Made by a program: the position numbers and the translations under genes. A stretch of DNA of 64,000 nt from Lutjanus erythropterus (lineage: Eukaryota > Chordata > Actinopteri > Lutjaniformes > Lutjanidae): contig CM034599.1 in assembly GCA_020091685.1 (NCBI GenBank), positions 33,953,920-34,017,919 of the forward strand. Direction: 5' to 3'. Below the pieces are notes generated by a model. That model saw only the letters and a list, made by a program, of their open reading frames with translations. It was not told where the DNA came from and did no database searches. Of this stretch, positions 46,965 through 60,969 are shown in pieces (within the stretch, counting starts at the first letter, position 1; every line of letters begins with the position of its first letter).

Positions 46965-48109
46965 TCATTCCAGACATCTTCCTGCCATTTAGGAGACAGT
47001 GATGGAACCCTTAGGTTCTCCCTTTCAGCTGTTTGGTCCATGAACGCCGTCCAAAATGCAGCATTCACATCTCTTGAGACCCCGTCTGCGTCAGCTCCTT
47101 TTTTTATCAATTTAAGTATATTTCAGAGGGTGTTTGAGGAGTGCTGGATCTTTGAACTGGCTGATCATCTCCTCCAGAAGATTGACTCTACGCAGTTTTA
47201 TGGTGATAGAGACAGCTTCATACGATGCTGCAGAGGTGTGCGCTGCATCACCTATAGATGCTGTGTCTGGAGGATTGCCTGCTGTGCTTGTTGGGGGAAG
47301 CGTGATGGATGTGAAGGCTGGCTCATCATCTTCAAACTGCTGACTGGGTTCATTTAAGGATGTGTCATAAAATTGATTATCCATGGGATCTCCAAGGACA
47401 TGGCCAAACACCACTTCAGTGTCTAAAAATGTATCTGCATCAGCCTAATTGAAATCAGGTAACAGGATGACAACTGTTTGAGTAAGATGCGTATCATCTT
47501 CACATGCGTCTCCCAGTTGTACATCATTGTTCTCATCTGATTTTTCCTCATCATGTTCTTTGTCATCCTCATCTGTCAGGCTCTTAGTGCACAGGTAACA
47601 TTCCCATTCTTAATACTGTGTTGTGATATCTTGATCAAATACAGCTTCCTCCTGATAGTCTAATATGTCATAACTGAATGTCTCAAATCTGAATTTTTTC
47701 CATTTGGAAAGAAACTGTCTTTAGCATGCTGTGATATGTCAGCTTTTTTGATGCTTTGGGTACATCAAGTATCCTTGTTCCCCCTCCTCTGTGTTTTCTT
47801 ACTTGTTTGCCTTCATGAATACACCCCAACTCATCTTTTCTGGTCTTCTTTTCAGCCCATTTGTTCTTTTCTTTTCCGCTTTGGTGCAGACGTCTCCTTT
47901 TTATCAGATTTCTTATCATCATTCTCATTGATGCCCATCTTTTTCTTTAGTTTTTCAAGCTGTAATTGCTTTTTTTTTTATTTTCTTTTGCATTTTCATT
48001 TGTACCTTTGTTTTCCAAACTGAAGTCTCTTGCTGCTACCTGATCTCCATATGTTGGGATGCAGTCTCAGAGTGTCATCATACATGAAGTCAATGACTGT
48101 GGCATCAAT
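46965..48109 (-). pseudogene. G2E3-like / HECT-type protein, decayed copy
   Basis: On the - strand an acceptor (GTCTTAACAG) at 48,110 is followed by IDATVIDFMYDDTLRLHPNI, a SAM-like start. Then come GGGTRILDVPKASKK (about 47,733-47,790), ITIKLRRVNLLEEMISQFKD with PALLKHPLKYT (47,112-47,200), and, after a frameshift, GADADGVSRDVNAAFWTAF with LRVPSLSPKWQEDVW (about 46,975-47,100). I know this order from the G2E3-like HECT-domain family that is hugely expanded in fish. Several stops and frameshifts; it breaks off at 46,965 before the catalytic Cys region. Not functional. Confidence 0.65.
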
Positions 48110-48898
48110 CTGTTAAGACAGACATAATTATTAGAACTCATGGACAAGACCAAAAACACCGGCAACATCCTCCCACCACACCCATGTACACGCTCATACA
48201 CATGCGCACACACACACACACTCTACAGCATGCAAACCCATTGAGGTGTTTTAAAGTTTTTCATGTGTCCCAGTGAATAAAGTCAACAAAAGACCTCAAG
48301 GCACTGATCATTCTGTCAGACTCCTGAAGAGAGCTCAGTCCTGTTAGCTACAGCTCAAGTACATGAAGTAACTGAGATTACTGCTGCTGCAGTGACACTT
48401 TGGAAATGTGTACAACAGGATATGTGATCTAGTTAAAGCTCTAGATTTTAAAATAGCTCTGACATTAAGAAGTTGCTCTAAATTTTGGAGGTCTGGCAGA
48501 TTATCAGTTTAATAATGTTTAATGTTTACTGCACACCCTGGAGAGGAGAGGGGGAGAGAGAGCCACACACTTAGAGACTGAGAGTTTGTTCATGTGGATG
48601 AGTGTATGAGTGTGTGTGTAACTATATATACAGCACAATATTGTATTTTATTTGACAGACTATTCACAGACTTTCCACTAAATATAGTAACTGTGATTAA
48701 AAAAAGGCATATCTACTGTCCCTAGATCGATAATATTGAAATCAAATGCTGGCTTAAAATGTAGTTAGGAGCACCTTGGTGCTGGTGTTGGTGATGGTGT
48801 TGCATTTATTATCCAAGGCCTCTCGAAAATTCACAAGGACATCAGTCAAAAGATTGAAGTGGGAAAAATTACCTCTTAGTGAAATGTGCCAATCCTCC
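48110..48898. other. No gene recognised; short (CA)n at about 48,205-48,222
   Basis: Presumed intron or flank of the HECT-like relic. A short AC microsatellite and GAGAGAGA near 48,545-48,560 are the only structures seen. Confidence 0.5.
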
Positions 48899-49579
48899 TT
48901 AAAGCAATAGTTCACCGAAAAATGAAATTTCACTCAATATCTACTCACCCCTGTGCTGATGTGAAGATCTCCACTTCACACGCCTGAAGCAGGTACACAG
49001 GCTCTCGCCCAAGCAGCACAGCTGCAGCAAAGAAATGATGTTGAAGTCTTCAGACATTTTCTTCTATGTTGAAAGTTTGTGAAGTCAACTCTGCATGTAT
49101 AAGGTCCCTATTTCTGAGCAGATCTCTCTCTTGTTGTCTGAGTTGCTTCCAGGTAGCATGTAAATGATGTGAATGGTAGCATGAAACAGATGTGAAGGTA
49201 TGGCGGGATCTTCTATATCTCCTGTCGCGCCGCTTGGGCGAGAGCTTGTGTACCCGCTTCAGGCGTGTGCGTGTGGATCAGGTCTGAGAGGCTACAGTTG
49301 ATATTAAGGCTAAAAACATGGTGTAAATAGTGTCTTTTTGGGTAAAATTTTAATGTTGCAGCTTATGGACATTTTGTGGGGTTTTTTTGTGTTCTTTTTT
49401 TTACATTTTAAAACTGGTCACCGTTCACTTCGAATGGAATTGGACTTGGCTGCAGTGCTGTTTTCCGCTGAAGCTCCGGGAGTGTTTTGTTAACTGGAGA
49501 TCTTCACCCATCCTCACATCAGCACAGGGGTGAGTAGATATTGAGTGAAAATTCATTTTTGGGTGAACTATGGCTTTAA
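48899..49579. mobile_element. Foldback MITE with TTAA target duplication, complete
   Basis: The left tip AGCAATAGTTCACCGAAAAA and right tip TTTTTGGGTGAACTATGGCT are inverted repeats bounded by TTAA (48,899-48,902 and 49,576-49,579). Long arms continue inward: CTCAATATCTACTCACCCCT with GTGCTGATG, mirrored at about 49,510-49,545. Further in, CACGCCTGAAGCAGGTACAC with GCTCTCGCCCAAGC is mirrored at about 49,228-49,272. No coding sequence. Related in its terminal wording to the Angel-like elements at 11.2 and 13.7 kb. Confidence 0.85.
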
Positions 49580-50309
49580 CCTCAGCTGGTGCAGGAACAC
49601 TGTTGAGAAAGGGGTGCTAGATGACATAGGTCTTTTCCATTAGAGGTTCAGCTCTCTCAGAACCACTCATCCCCTCCACTGAGCAGATATTAAGGAGTTG
49701 ACTTTTGATGCCATCCAATGATGCTTCAGTTCTGCTGGGTGGAAGTTCAGCAGGACACCAACTGACACAGCCATATTGATCCACGGGGCCTCTTGCCATG
49801 CTTCTGCCTGCACCTCAGTGCGTGGCCTTTTCTCTCTGCATCATCTTGCAAAAGTATTGTTTCTGTTTTTATATTCCACCCTAGTTTTAATTTGCTGCAG
49901 CAGAGAATAACAACCATCTCCAAGGATTTCTCAATTTTTTGAAACATCAGCAAAATGGATGGCTCCTTAAAATGCTTCGAACAATGTTATGACAAATTGT
50001 TCTGGTTGGGTTATGTTCATGCTCCAACAACTGATCCACCACTGCCTTCACCATTTCTTTTCTATCTCCTGGTGACGGTCCTGTTTGGTTTTCTATAGTC
50101 TTTCGAATTGCTGCCGGCATCCTATTCCAGTTGACCTGAAAGTCTTCATGCCATGGTCTGCTAAACTGCAAGGATTAAGTTCAGTGTTTGGTGCAAAGAG
50201 TGCTCAAGGAGCTGAGGCTGGAGAGGGGACATGAACCAGTTCCAGTTGAACCATTACATGTCCTACAAAATAAGAGAACAGGCTACTATATGAAGGGAGA
50301 GAGAAAATA
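49580..50309. other. No gene recognised
   Basis: Unassigned sequence between two transposons. The minus-strand stretch at 49,947-50,171 (reading NRMPAAIRKTIENQTG, PSPGDRKEMVKAVVDQLLEH) is unbroken for 74 codons and looks protein-like. I do not recognise it with confidence; it could be a continuation of the mobile-gene debris at 47-48 kb. Confidence 0.35.
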
Positions 50310-50317
50310 CCCTAACT

Positions 50318-52494
<2,177 letters not shown>

Positions 52495-52502
52495 CCCTAA
52501 CT

Positions 52503-54900
52503 GTAGAGAAAAACCACTGACTTTGTTATGCTGTTGCATGCCATCTAAAGACTAAATATGAGGGCAAACTGAAGGCGTGGCCAAGCACATTGCTATCATA
52601 TGCTAGGTGCACTGTAGTCGAAACCACTCGCACTTTAGACCTGCTAAAACTTGGTTGAAGCGTGAAGTCTGAAGAGAAGATCAAAAGCTATTTAAATATA
52701 TACAACATCCAACAAACTACTGATATGTTTACAGCCTATGGGAACATCCTAATCCAGAGACATAGAGTGAGAGAGAAGCTGCCTGCCCACTTCACCTCGC
52801 ACGGCACAGGGAGGGAGGAAGAAAGAGAGACACCCCAGTGCTCAATCATATTGAAAAAGTTGACAAAAGTAGACATTTAAACACTTACCGTAACTTGGTC
52901 AGTCGATGAGACAAGTGCTCCAAGACAGTGACACACCTCGAAAAAAAAAAAAGAAAAAGGATTTTACAGTAACTTCCTGTAGTTACATCTTGTGAAATCC
53001 TGGAAATACTTTACAGTGTACGTTAGAAAATTATTTGGCCTCTAAATGGTTAAATAGTTTTCTGTGTTTTTATTACAGAGGGCTGGTAGTTGTTGTACTT
53101 TAAGTCACATAATAATACAATTAAATTTAAACAAGGGATTTGCATCACTGGTGCCCCACCATGTACAGCTGGTGCCCATTTTTATTTTTATTTTTTTTGA
53201 CCCTGCCCCTCAGAAAACCTAAGTCCACCACTGGTATTGGAGTTGTTTAAGTGTGCTGTGCTTTGAAATACTAACTCTCCACCAGCTACCAACATCTCTG
53301 AAAATCTGCACACAAACTAGGGCTATACGTGACTCAGTTTTTCACGTGACTCAGATTTGGCTGTTCAGTTTGAAGCTTTGATGATTTGTTCTCTTTTATT
53401 CAGTGCAGCGCCACACTAAGTTCCTTCATCAGCCTTCATGAGTATATTTCACCAGCAAGATTTGCGTTTTAAAGCCTTTATTCATCATCTGTGATGCGAA
53501 AACATCTGATTTCCACACAGAAACTTAAAGTGTCTGTGTTCTTGCTCATAGTTAAGGTATAAAACCCCAGCTCACTGCAGAGCATCTCCTCTGAGCCGCT
53601 GACAGCTGTTGCAATGTGTCACTTCCTCTGCACACTACACAGTGCACTGGGGTGACGAAAGTGGCTAACAGCACATCACCTTCTCTCCATCTCTATCAGT
53701 TTTGTGGTTTGTGGTGGCATTTAAACTAAATGAATAAATGTGAGGGTTCACAGAGTATACGTGACACACTTGATGAAAAGTGTCTTTATATGTAGGACTG
53801 AACCTTAAAGCTAGTTTGAACCTTCTAAGAAAGCTTGAATTGATATAATAACTGAACACTCTGAATCTTATTTCAGAATCTGATGGAAAAAAATAATACC
53901 TGCAGAGAGATTAAAGGCAGCTCTATAGTTGTGCATAAATAAAAATTTTGTAAACTCTTGTTTAAGTTAAATCATGCATAGATTATGTAGTGTATATTTT
54001 CTCTGTGAGAATACAACTCATAACGTTACAACTTTACTAAATTACAAATACGGATTGCAGTTTTATGGGTGGGTTTTCTTCATTATGTATACGAATCTGA
54101 CAACCGTGAAATTACTGTCAAAACTACGTCACAAGGTCACAGGCATTATGTATCGAGTGTAAGATAACATTGATTCTACAAACTGCGCATGCCTGAAAGA
54201 TTAAAAAGCTCCGCTCTTAAGCTAATTGTCCTAGCAAGGTTGTTTATGAACGACATAGCTTATAAACTGAGGGAAGACTTTAAAAATGAAAAGTAACTGA
54301 ACTGTATGTTCGTAAAATCACCGAACGAATCTGTATAATGCAGCGGCACAAACTGTGTGCGTCACAGTCATGTTAACCGCCGTTTGGGGAAGCAGAGTCA
54401 TTTTTCCCGTTTGCTTCTGATCCACTTTAAATTTACATGGTATATAACCCACATGCTAAAATAATGAGGAAACAACTACAGACACTTTGAATACTATTTG
54501 CCAGTGTCTGTTTTGCCTTTGTGATATTGCAGCTCAGAACACTGATTAGAAAATTCATCATCATTTATCACGGACAATCTTACATCAGTTACACTCATTT
54601 TATGTTGGTTTGACCAAAAACTTAGCATTCTCAACATTCTTCTCCTGCTTTATTCGCCCATTTTAGGCTAAATATTCAAAATAAAATGCATCTGGAAAAA
54701 TGTATGAAGATTAGGAAATAAAAAGAAATATTGTTTTCTAATGCTAAATTTAGATATTTCTATTCAGAACTTTACTCATGGGCCAAAATAATGATTTTAA
54801 GTTGAAATATATTTGGGGGAATTTTCCAAGCAATATTTGATTGTTTGTAATTAAATCAGCAAACATATTTCTGCCACCCCTTAAAGTCTCCATGCCGCCC
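52503..54900. other. No gene recognised
   Basis: AT-rich noncoding sequence. CACGTGACTCAG-type pairs near 53,330-53,350 hint at a dispersed repeat. No coding pattern supported. Confidence 0.45.
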
Positions 54901-54904
54901 ACCA

Positions 54905-55430
54905 GGGGGGAAGTAACTAATCACAAATGCTCAAATTAGTGTAATTAAGTTGTTTTCTTGGATACTTTTTTCGGTAGATGTTCAAGTCTGTACTTGTACT
55001 TAAGTATGCCTTACAAGGTGTAATCTACCTAGTTACTTTTAAAATCATAGTAAAATACTGAGTACAATTTCAATTAATGTCCAAATCTTTCATCTGCATT
55101 TTAGTAGCCAATCAGGTGATCTGATGAAAACCAGGAAAGCCAAACAAAAAACAAAACAAAATGCTGTGGCAGCACACATTTAGAGTAAGGATTCATGGAT
55201 ATTAAATCAATAGACTTGGCAGTGATTGCACCTCATTTGGCACTGTTTTGTCTTATGGAACCATTTGCAACCATTCTTTTGGTTCTGGAAAATGCACAAA
55301 ATTTGCAACCCTAGTTTGGAGAGGTGACTGTGACATCAACAATTAAAAAGTAACTAACACTCTGAGTAGTTTTTGAACCGACTACTTTGTACTTTTACTT
55401 TGGTATATTTCTAACACCAGTACTAGAAAC
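54905..55430. mobile_element. MITE-like repeat of the GTAACTAATTAC / AGTACTTAAGTAC family
   Basis: GGGGGGAAGTAACTAATCAC, then CTGTACTTGTACTTAAGTA and CTAGTTACTTTTAAAATC on the left; AAAAAGTAACTAAC, GTACTTTTACTTTGG and AACACCAGTACTAG on the right. A common fish repeat with AGTAC-rich inverted arms. The central 150 bases are unlike the family and may be an insertion. Confidence 0.55.
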
Positions 55431-55499
55431 AGGCTGTCAAGTCATCACACCAGCTTATGTGTGGGCAATAAAAATGTTCATGCATGTTTTGTTACACGT

Positions 55500-55766
55500 G
55501 TGCCTGGTCTCCCCTGCACGGAGCCAGTCAGTGTGGAGTCTCTGTGACGGCGGACCGTCGGTCTTCACTACGAACTTATTTAGCTAAATTCTGACTTTTT
55601 AACCACATATATACTTTATATCATTGATATTTGTGAAAAAACTCATTAAACCGGTCGACTGTTTAAGAAGCCGGAGGACACAGAGGAACACCTTGATTTC
55701 TTTGGCTCGTTTTCAACCGTCGACTCGTCACTTGCAAGTTAAAGAAGAGCATCTACAACATCAGAG
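55500..55766 (+). promoter_or_regulatory. Candidate promoter and untranslated first exon of a rightward gene
   Basis: In an AT-rich, CpG-poor region this stretch is locally CpG-rich (GTGACGGCGGACCGTCGGTC; ACCGGTCGACTG; CAACCGTCGACTCGTCAC). It ends ACAACATCAGAG followed by a consensus donor GTAAGC at 55,767, with CpG-rich sequence continuing to about 55,870. There is no ATG between 55,500 and 55,766, so it would be 5' UTR. No downstream coding exon of the gene could be recognised before the window ends. Confidence 0.4.
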
Positions 55767-55869
55767 GTAAGCCGCTTTCATGTTTGTTTGTTTTTTTTTA
55801 AACATAAAAACATTTACCTGCGTCGCGGGACAATGGACAGACAACAAGTCGCGTCTTTTCTCGCCGACG

Positions 55870-56685
55870 TGTTGAATTCATTGGGCTTTGTTTTATACTG
55901 TCCTACACTTTCTGGCATCTCTTTGCTGAACTCAGTTTTCTTTGAACAAACCTACAAAAAAGAGCGAAAATAATGACGCTAACTATTGAAGCCCCCATAA
56001 AAGTCTGTTGTGTAGCATATTTTCACATGCAGTGCGAGTTTGTATTTATTTGTTCCCTCTATGTGAGATTGGTGGTGGTTTGTAGGAGTTAGTGTAAAAA
56101 ATATAGTTATATTGCTAGCGTCCATCATAGAAAAATGCCTCAAATAAATAATAATTTTTAAAATTATTCTGCTGTGTAAATTGTAATTTACCTTACATAT
56201 ATTATTACACTAAAATAGTAACAGTAAAAACAGAATACAAAATATTAATACACATATATAGCTATAATAATAGTGGAGGCAAAACAGTGTCGTGCATGTT
56301 ATAATCATGGTATCAGTATTTATTGTTTGGCAGACTGGATTTGCAGATGTAACAGTGAATAATTACTGGATTATCTCTATTTAAATAAAGCAGGGCAGTG
56401 TTTCTGCTTGCCCTGATTAGTAGTGCAGTAAAAGGTGTGTGTGCATGAAATCTTCCCCTCACAGCACTTATTTCTTCTGATACCTCAAACCTGTCATGTG
56501 AAACCCTGTCACGTTTCCAATTAAACTGACTGCGGGCACAGGACAGGCAGCAACATCTAGTCCACATGTTGCAGGAGGGCTGTGCTTGATAAACATGATA
56601 TCCCCAGAGTTAAACTGTAAAAAAAACTAATAATAATTAGCCTTATCACAGTAAGCAAGTCAGTGGACACACAAGAAAATCAGCA
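55870..56685. other. No gene recognised
   Basis: AT-rich sequence; would be first-intron DNA if the candidate exon is real. Confidence 0.45.
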
Positions 56686-56689
56686 GAGG

Positions 56690-56840
56690 TGGGAATTAAG
56701 TACAAATACTTAGTTACTGTATTTATGTATATTTTTCAGGTATCTTTACCTGAGTATTTGTTTTTCTGAGAACTTTTTACTTTTACTCCCTAACACAAAT
56801 ATCTGCACTTTATTCTCCCTGCATTTTCAAAACCAAATGG
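56690..56840. mobile_element. Partial MITE related to the 54.9-kb repeat
   Basis: GGTGGGAATTAAGTACAAAT, ACTTAGTTACTGTATTTATG, CAGGTATCTTTACCTGAGTA and ACTTTTTACTTTTACTCCCT match the left arm of the AGTAC-rich family. No right arm. Confidence 0.5.
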
Positions 56841-56919
56841 ATGGGAAAATAAACCATAAAAAAGATGGTCCTTTGCAGCCATCAGTTCATGACACACATT
56901 ACAGATGAAACAAGACTAA

Positions 56920-57150
56920 AAGAAAAGAAAAAAGATGTAATGAGGAAAAAAAACAATGATACATAACTATATGTAAGAAGAAGAAAATGATGTAGCAATA
57001 CATAACAACACAAAAAACGACATGATATGTAACAAGATGGAAACAATGTAAAAGACATAACAAGATCAGAATTACATTAAAGACATAACAAGACAAAAAT
57101 GACGTAAAAAGACCTAACAAGTTGAAAATTATCTAAAAGACATAACATGA
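56920..57150. repeat. Imperfect minisatellite, about 30-bp unit
   Basis: Degenerate tandem copies of AAAAGACATAACAAGACAAA with AATGACGT-type spacers; AGACATAACA or GACCTAACA recurs about every 28-35 bases. Open frames on the - strand here are products of the A-rich repeat. Confidence 0.6.
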
Positions 57151-58300
57151 AAAAAAGGGGTGACTTCAGCTCTCTATGGGGTTGTTCCCGAAAGGGTACC
57201 CTACTATGACCCAGCAGCATCCTGTATGCCATTTTTCCCCAAAGGATGGCCAAATCATCCTCTTTAACCATGTTTCTCAAACATTTTATACTGTTAATAC
57301 CTCTAAAAATATTAGGCTCTTTAAGTACCACCATTATGGCAGACGCTACAAACCAGTAGAGTAGGCCTACCCTATTCAACCATGGATAGTTCATGCAGGA
57401 GGCAGGTCTGTTCCTAATGAGAAGATTCTTTATTGTTGGCTCAACTACAGCCACACTGTGCAATAAAGTAGCCCTCGACCTGGCACTTCAACTCTCCCAC
57501 ACAACTCTGATACACCACAAGGAGCAGCCCCTCAAACAGACATGCACAATTCACTTTCAGTCTCTTCATTTTACCTCCGCTCTCCATCTTGCCATCACAG
57601 CTTAGCTGGTGACTGATCATGGATGACGCTCTACGTGCATGAACATGACTATGTATTACACAAAAACAAAAACAAAACTTATTTTAAATTACATCCGAGC
57701 AACTCATGAGTAAAATGTTGATGTATGTTAATCATGTTTTTAAATAAATGTATTAATTTTCTTGCATTCATCCATCTACCACTAGAAGGACATTGAGTAC
57801 CACCAGTAGTACTCAAAAACAGTTTGACAGTCTAAGTTCTATGGCATTCTGTCTCTGTTTACTGAGGTTATACAACAATGAAAGCAATCATATAAAAGAT
57901 ACAGATATAACAGATATTGTAAGGGCCAGTATACACGCTGCTTATTGTTTTCCATTTATAGACCCCTGATCTTCAAATCCCACAATATATACTAAATTCA
58001 ATATCTGTTCTTTCATGGGCCCAACTCTGTGGTCAAACCCTTTCATGGTTGCCATTATCTACATGGGGAAGGGCCTTGAAACTCGGATCTAAAGCAATGT
58101 ATTTGTTAAGAAGTTCAGAGTCAGCCTATTTGTCCTCTGATGGCAGCCTGGACTTCTCTCACAGTCGGATAACTTTCTTACATTAATTTTATAAACATGA
58201 TACAGATGGTGTATTTTTCTGTGCACATGAGCCACAGGCCCTTTTCTGTCTGTGCTGTGTAAACAGCAGCTTGCCGTTCCAGATACCGTGCCACTTATAT
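57151..58300. other. No gene recognised
   Basis: Unassigned noncoding sequence with several short open frames and no family resemblance. Confidence 0.45.
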
Positions 58301-58303
58301 GGG

Positions 58304-58510
58304 CTGGACCATATATTGATGTTATATCGATGAGCGTGATAGGAGACTAAATATTATCTTAGATTTTGGATCTTGTTATATTGTGATATGGCATAAGTGT
58401 TGTCTTTTCCTGGTTTTAAAGGCTGCATTATAGTAAAGTGTTGTCATTTTCTGAACTAATCACGCTGATCTAGCTGCTCTGTTATTTGTTGAAACATGGT
58501 CGGAATGTCG
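58304..58510. mobile_element. MITE fragment of the GACCATATATTGATGTTATATCG family
   Basis: GGCTGGACCATATATTGATG, TTATCTTAGATTTTGGATC, GTTGTCTTTTCCTGGTTTTA and AAAGGCTGCATTATAGTAAA follow a well-known fish repeat. Its right end is missing. Confidence 0.6.
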
Positions 58511-59210
58511 TGAGATGTGATTTTTTTTTTCTACTAGCCACCAATAATACCTACCCCACTGTAAAAAATATGTGACTACAAGTAAAATTTCTGCATTCTA
58601 AGCCTTAATAAGGTAGACGTCTGTAGGTATTACTTAAAGTGGTGATTATGCAGTGAAGGAGTTCCTGTCAGAGTTTTACTTTAGATCTGATGTTTTCAGA
58701 TTCATATTAATGTAGCATTTTACTGCTGTAGATGTTTATGGTTGAGCTAATTTTATCTACTTTATATACTATTGAGGAGTTTACTCTAATGCAATAGATC
58801 ATTACCTGTAAGATATAGGGCTGCAGCTATCAATTATTTTAGTAATTGAGTATTCTATTGACTATTCTTGCAGTTAATCTAGTTATCGGATAAGAAATGT
58901 TGCATGCTCTGCAATTTTTTCCATTAAATTACTTTTGGTTTATTTGAGAGCAATAGTAATATACAAAAGAGAAAATAAAACAGGTCTCTTAAAAGAACTC
59001 TAAGTGTTTCTTTGTTTTTTTTGAAAGATCAACATTTTTATTGTTTTTTTTTACTGTACTTCAACACAACTCTTATCTGTATTTTTTCATTACTAAATAA
59101 TTCCTTTTTTAAACAGCAATAACACACTATATATAGCACTATATAAACTCAGTCAGTGTCATTCATCCGGTCCTCTGTCCATCTCCCACTGATGCTGAGG
59201 TGATTCAGTG
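58511..59210. other. No gene recognised
   Basis: AT-rich sequence with T runs. Nothing further supported. Confidence 0.5.
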
Positions 59211-59214
59211 AGAG

Positions 59215-59311
59215 GAGGGCAGGGTCCGACATTAATGGCTGCCCATTTTTGCCATGTGTGTAAGATAGCAGACGCACACATTAATGAAAAGTGTTCTGTG
59301 ATTGTGGACAT
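59215..59311. mobile_element. Long foldback-type repeat, copy 2, left piece cut by a LINE
   Basis: ATGAAAAGTGTTCTGTGATT with GTGGACATGTGTG corresponds to ATGAAAGGTGTTTTGTGATT with GTGGAGATGCGTG in copy 1 (about 31,312-31,344). In copy 1 this runs straight into TGCACCTCAGCC; here that continuation resumes only after the LINE, at 60,970. Confidence 0.5.
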
Positions 59312-60969
59312 GTGTGTTAAGAGTTAAGTTAAGAAGCTATATTGTCATTGCAAAGAGTACAATGAAATTCCGTTTGGCAACATCTGTTGTAGCAGCTACA
59401 ATGTCCTGGTCATAAAATATAATATAATGGAATATAAAGATGTGCAGGCAAAAAAACTTAAAGCTGGTGACCCGTTCCACTTCCTCCCCATTGATGCTCA
59501 GGCCTGAGTGCAGTGTGGTCCTCGACTTCCGGAAGTCACTGATGACTTCTTTTGTCTTCTCGGTGTTGAGGTTGAGGTGGTTGTCACTGCACCAGGCCAC
59601 CAGTGCTTGAACCTCCTCCCTGTATGGTGCCTCGTCACCGTTGTTGATGAGCCCCACAACTGTTGTATCATCCGCAAATTTGATGAGGGTGTTGGAGCCA
59701 TGAGTAGCGACACAGTCATGAGTGTACAGTGTGTACAAGACTGGACTCAGCACACAGCCCTGAGGAATACCAGTATTGAGGATGGTGGTGGAGGATGTGG
59801 AGGTGCCCATTCTGCCATGCTGGGGTCTGTTAGTCAGGAAGTCCTTGATCCACAGACAAAGGGAGGTTCCAAGTTGTAGTGTCTGCAGTTTGTTGATGAG
59901 TCGGCTGGGGCTGATGGAGTTAAATGCCAAGCTGAAGTCAACAAACAGCATCCTGATATATGTGTTGGGGCTTTCAATGTGGCTGAGAGCAGTGTGGAGG
60001 GCGATAGAGATGGCTCTGTGGATCTTTTGGACCTGTAGGCGAACTGATGTTGGTCAAAGCCAGGTGGGATGTGGGCCTTGACATGCTGTAACACCAGTCT
60101 CTCCATACATCCATTTCATGATCACCGGTGTCAGGGCCACAGGCCGGTAATCATTCAACCCTGTAATGGCAGAGGATTTGGGCATAGGGATTATGGTGGC
60201 AGTTTTCAGGCAGGTTGGGACTGTGGCTTGCTGCAGTGAAAGATGTGTGAAAGATGTTAGTGAATACTGCAGCAAGCTGATGAGCACATGATTTCAGCAC
60301 CCTCCCTAGCACTCCATCCGGTCCTGGTGCTTTCTTGGTGTCGATGCCATGCAGGACTCACAGTACCTGGTGTTGTTGGATGGTGGGGGGCTGGTCATGC
60401 TCTGATGATGTCAGCTGTGTGTCCTCTGCAAAACAGGAGAAAGCCTTGATGCCTCTGTTCAGGTCCGCTCTAGCTCCTGTAGGCTTCCCTGTCCCTTGTC
60501 CTCAATGCTGAATCCCTGGCCTGGAGTAGTGCTCTGATATTGGCGTTAAACCAGGGTTTCTGGTTGGGGAATGTTTTCACCTCTTTCCTTGATGTTACCT
60601 TGTCCATGCAGAAACTGATGTATGATAGTACAGAGGATGTGTGGAGCTCAATGTCTGGGTCTTCAAAGAGCTCCCATATGGTGTCATCAAAACAGTCCTG
60701 CAAGGACTTGTAGCATCAGTCCAGCACTGCACTAGCTTGTACTGTTGCTTAGACCTGCAGATGAGGGGCTTGTAAGCTGGTGCCAGGAACAAGCAAAGAT
60801 GGTCTGAGTGTCTGAGGTGGGGGGAGGGTCGGGGTTTGTAGGCTCCAGGGATGTTGGTATAGACCTGGTCTAGTGTTCTGCCCTTCCTTGTTTGAATGTC
60901 AACATTCTTGTAGAATCTGGGGAGCACAGTCTTTAAGTTGGTGTGGTTAAAGTCTCCAGCCGTAGAGCC
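59312..60969 (-). pseudogene. L2-type LINE, 5'-truncated, nested in the long repeat
   Basis: Read on the - strand in order. End of the endonuclease domain: AGDFNHTNLKTVLPRFYKNV ... GRTLDQVYTNIPGAY ... HSDHLCLFLAPAYKPL (60,700-60,965). Linker: QDCFDDTIWELFEDPD ... FPNQKPWFNANIRALLQARD (60,470-60,703). [90 protein letters not shown] and the catalytic [11 protein letters not shown] (Asp pair at 59,667-59,672). The 3' end has the ATTTCATTGTACTCTTTGC tail. Frameshifts and stops break the frame, and the 5' part is lost as expected from target-primed reverse transcription. Confidence 0.88.

Noticed and set aside
56899-57463. Minus-strand open frames of 73 and 128 codons, the first hydrophobic
   Set aside because: The hydrophobic one reads the complement of an A-rich minisatellite (Phe/Leu/Cys/Tyr-rich by composition); the other has no family resemblance.
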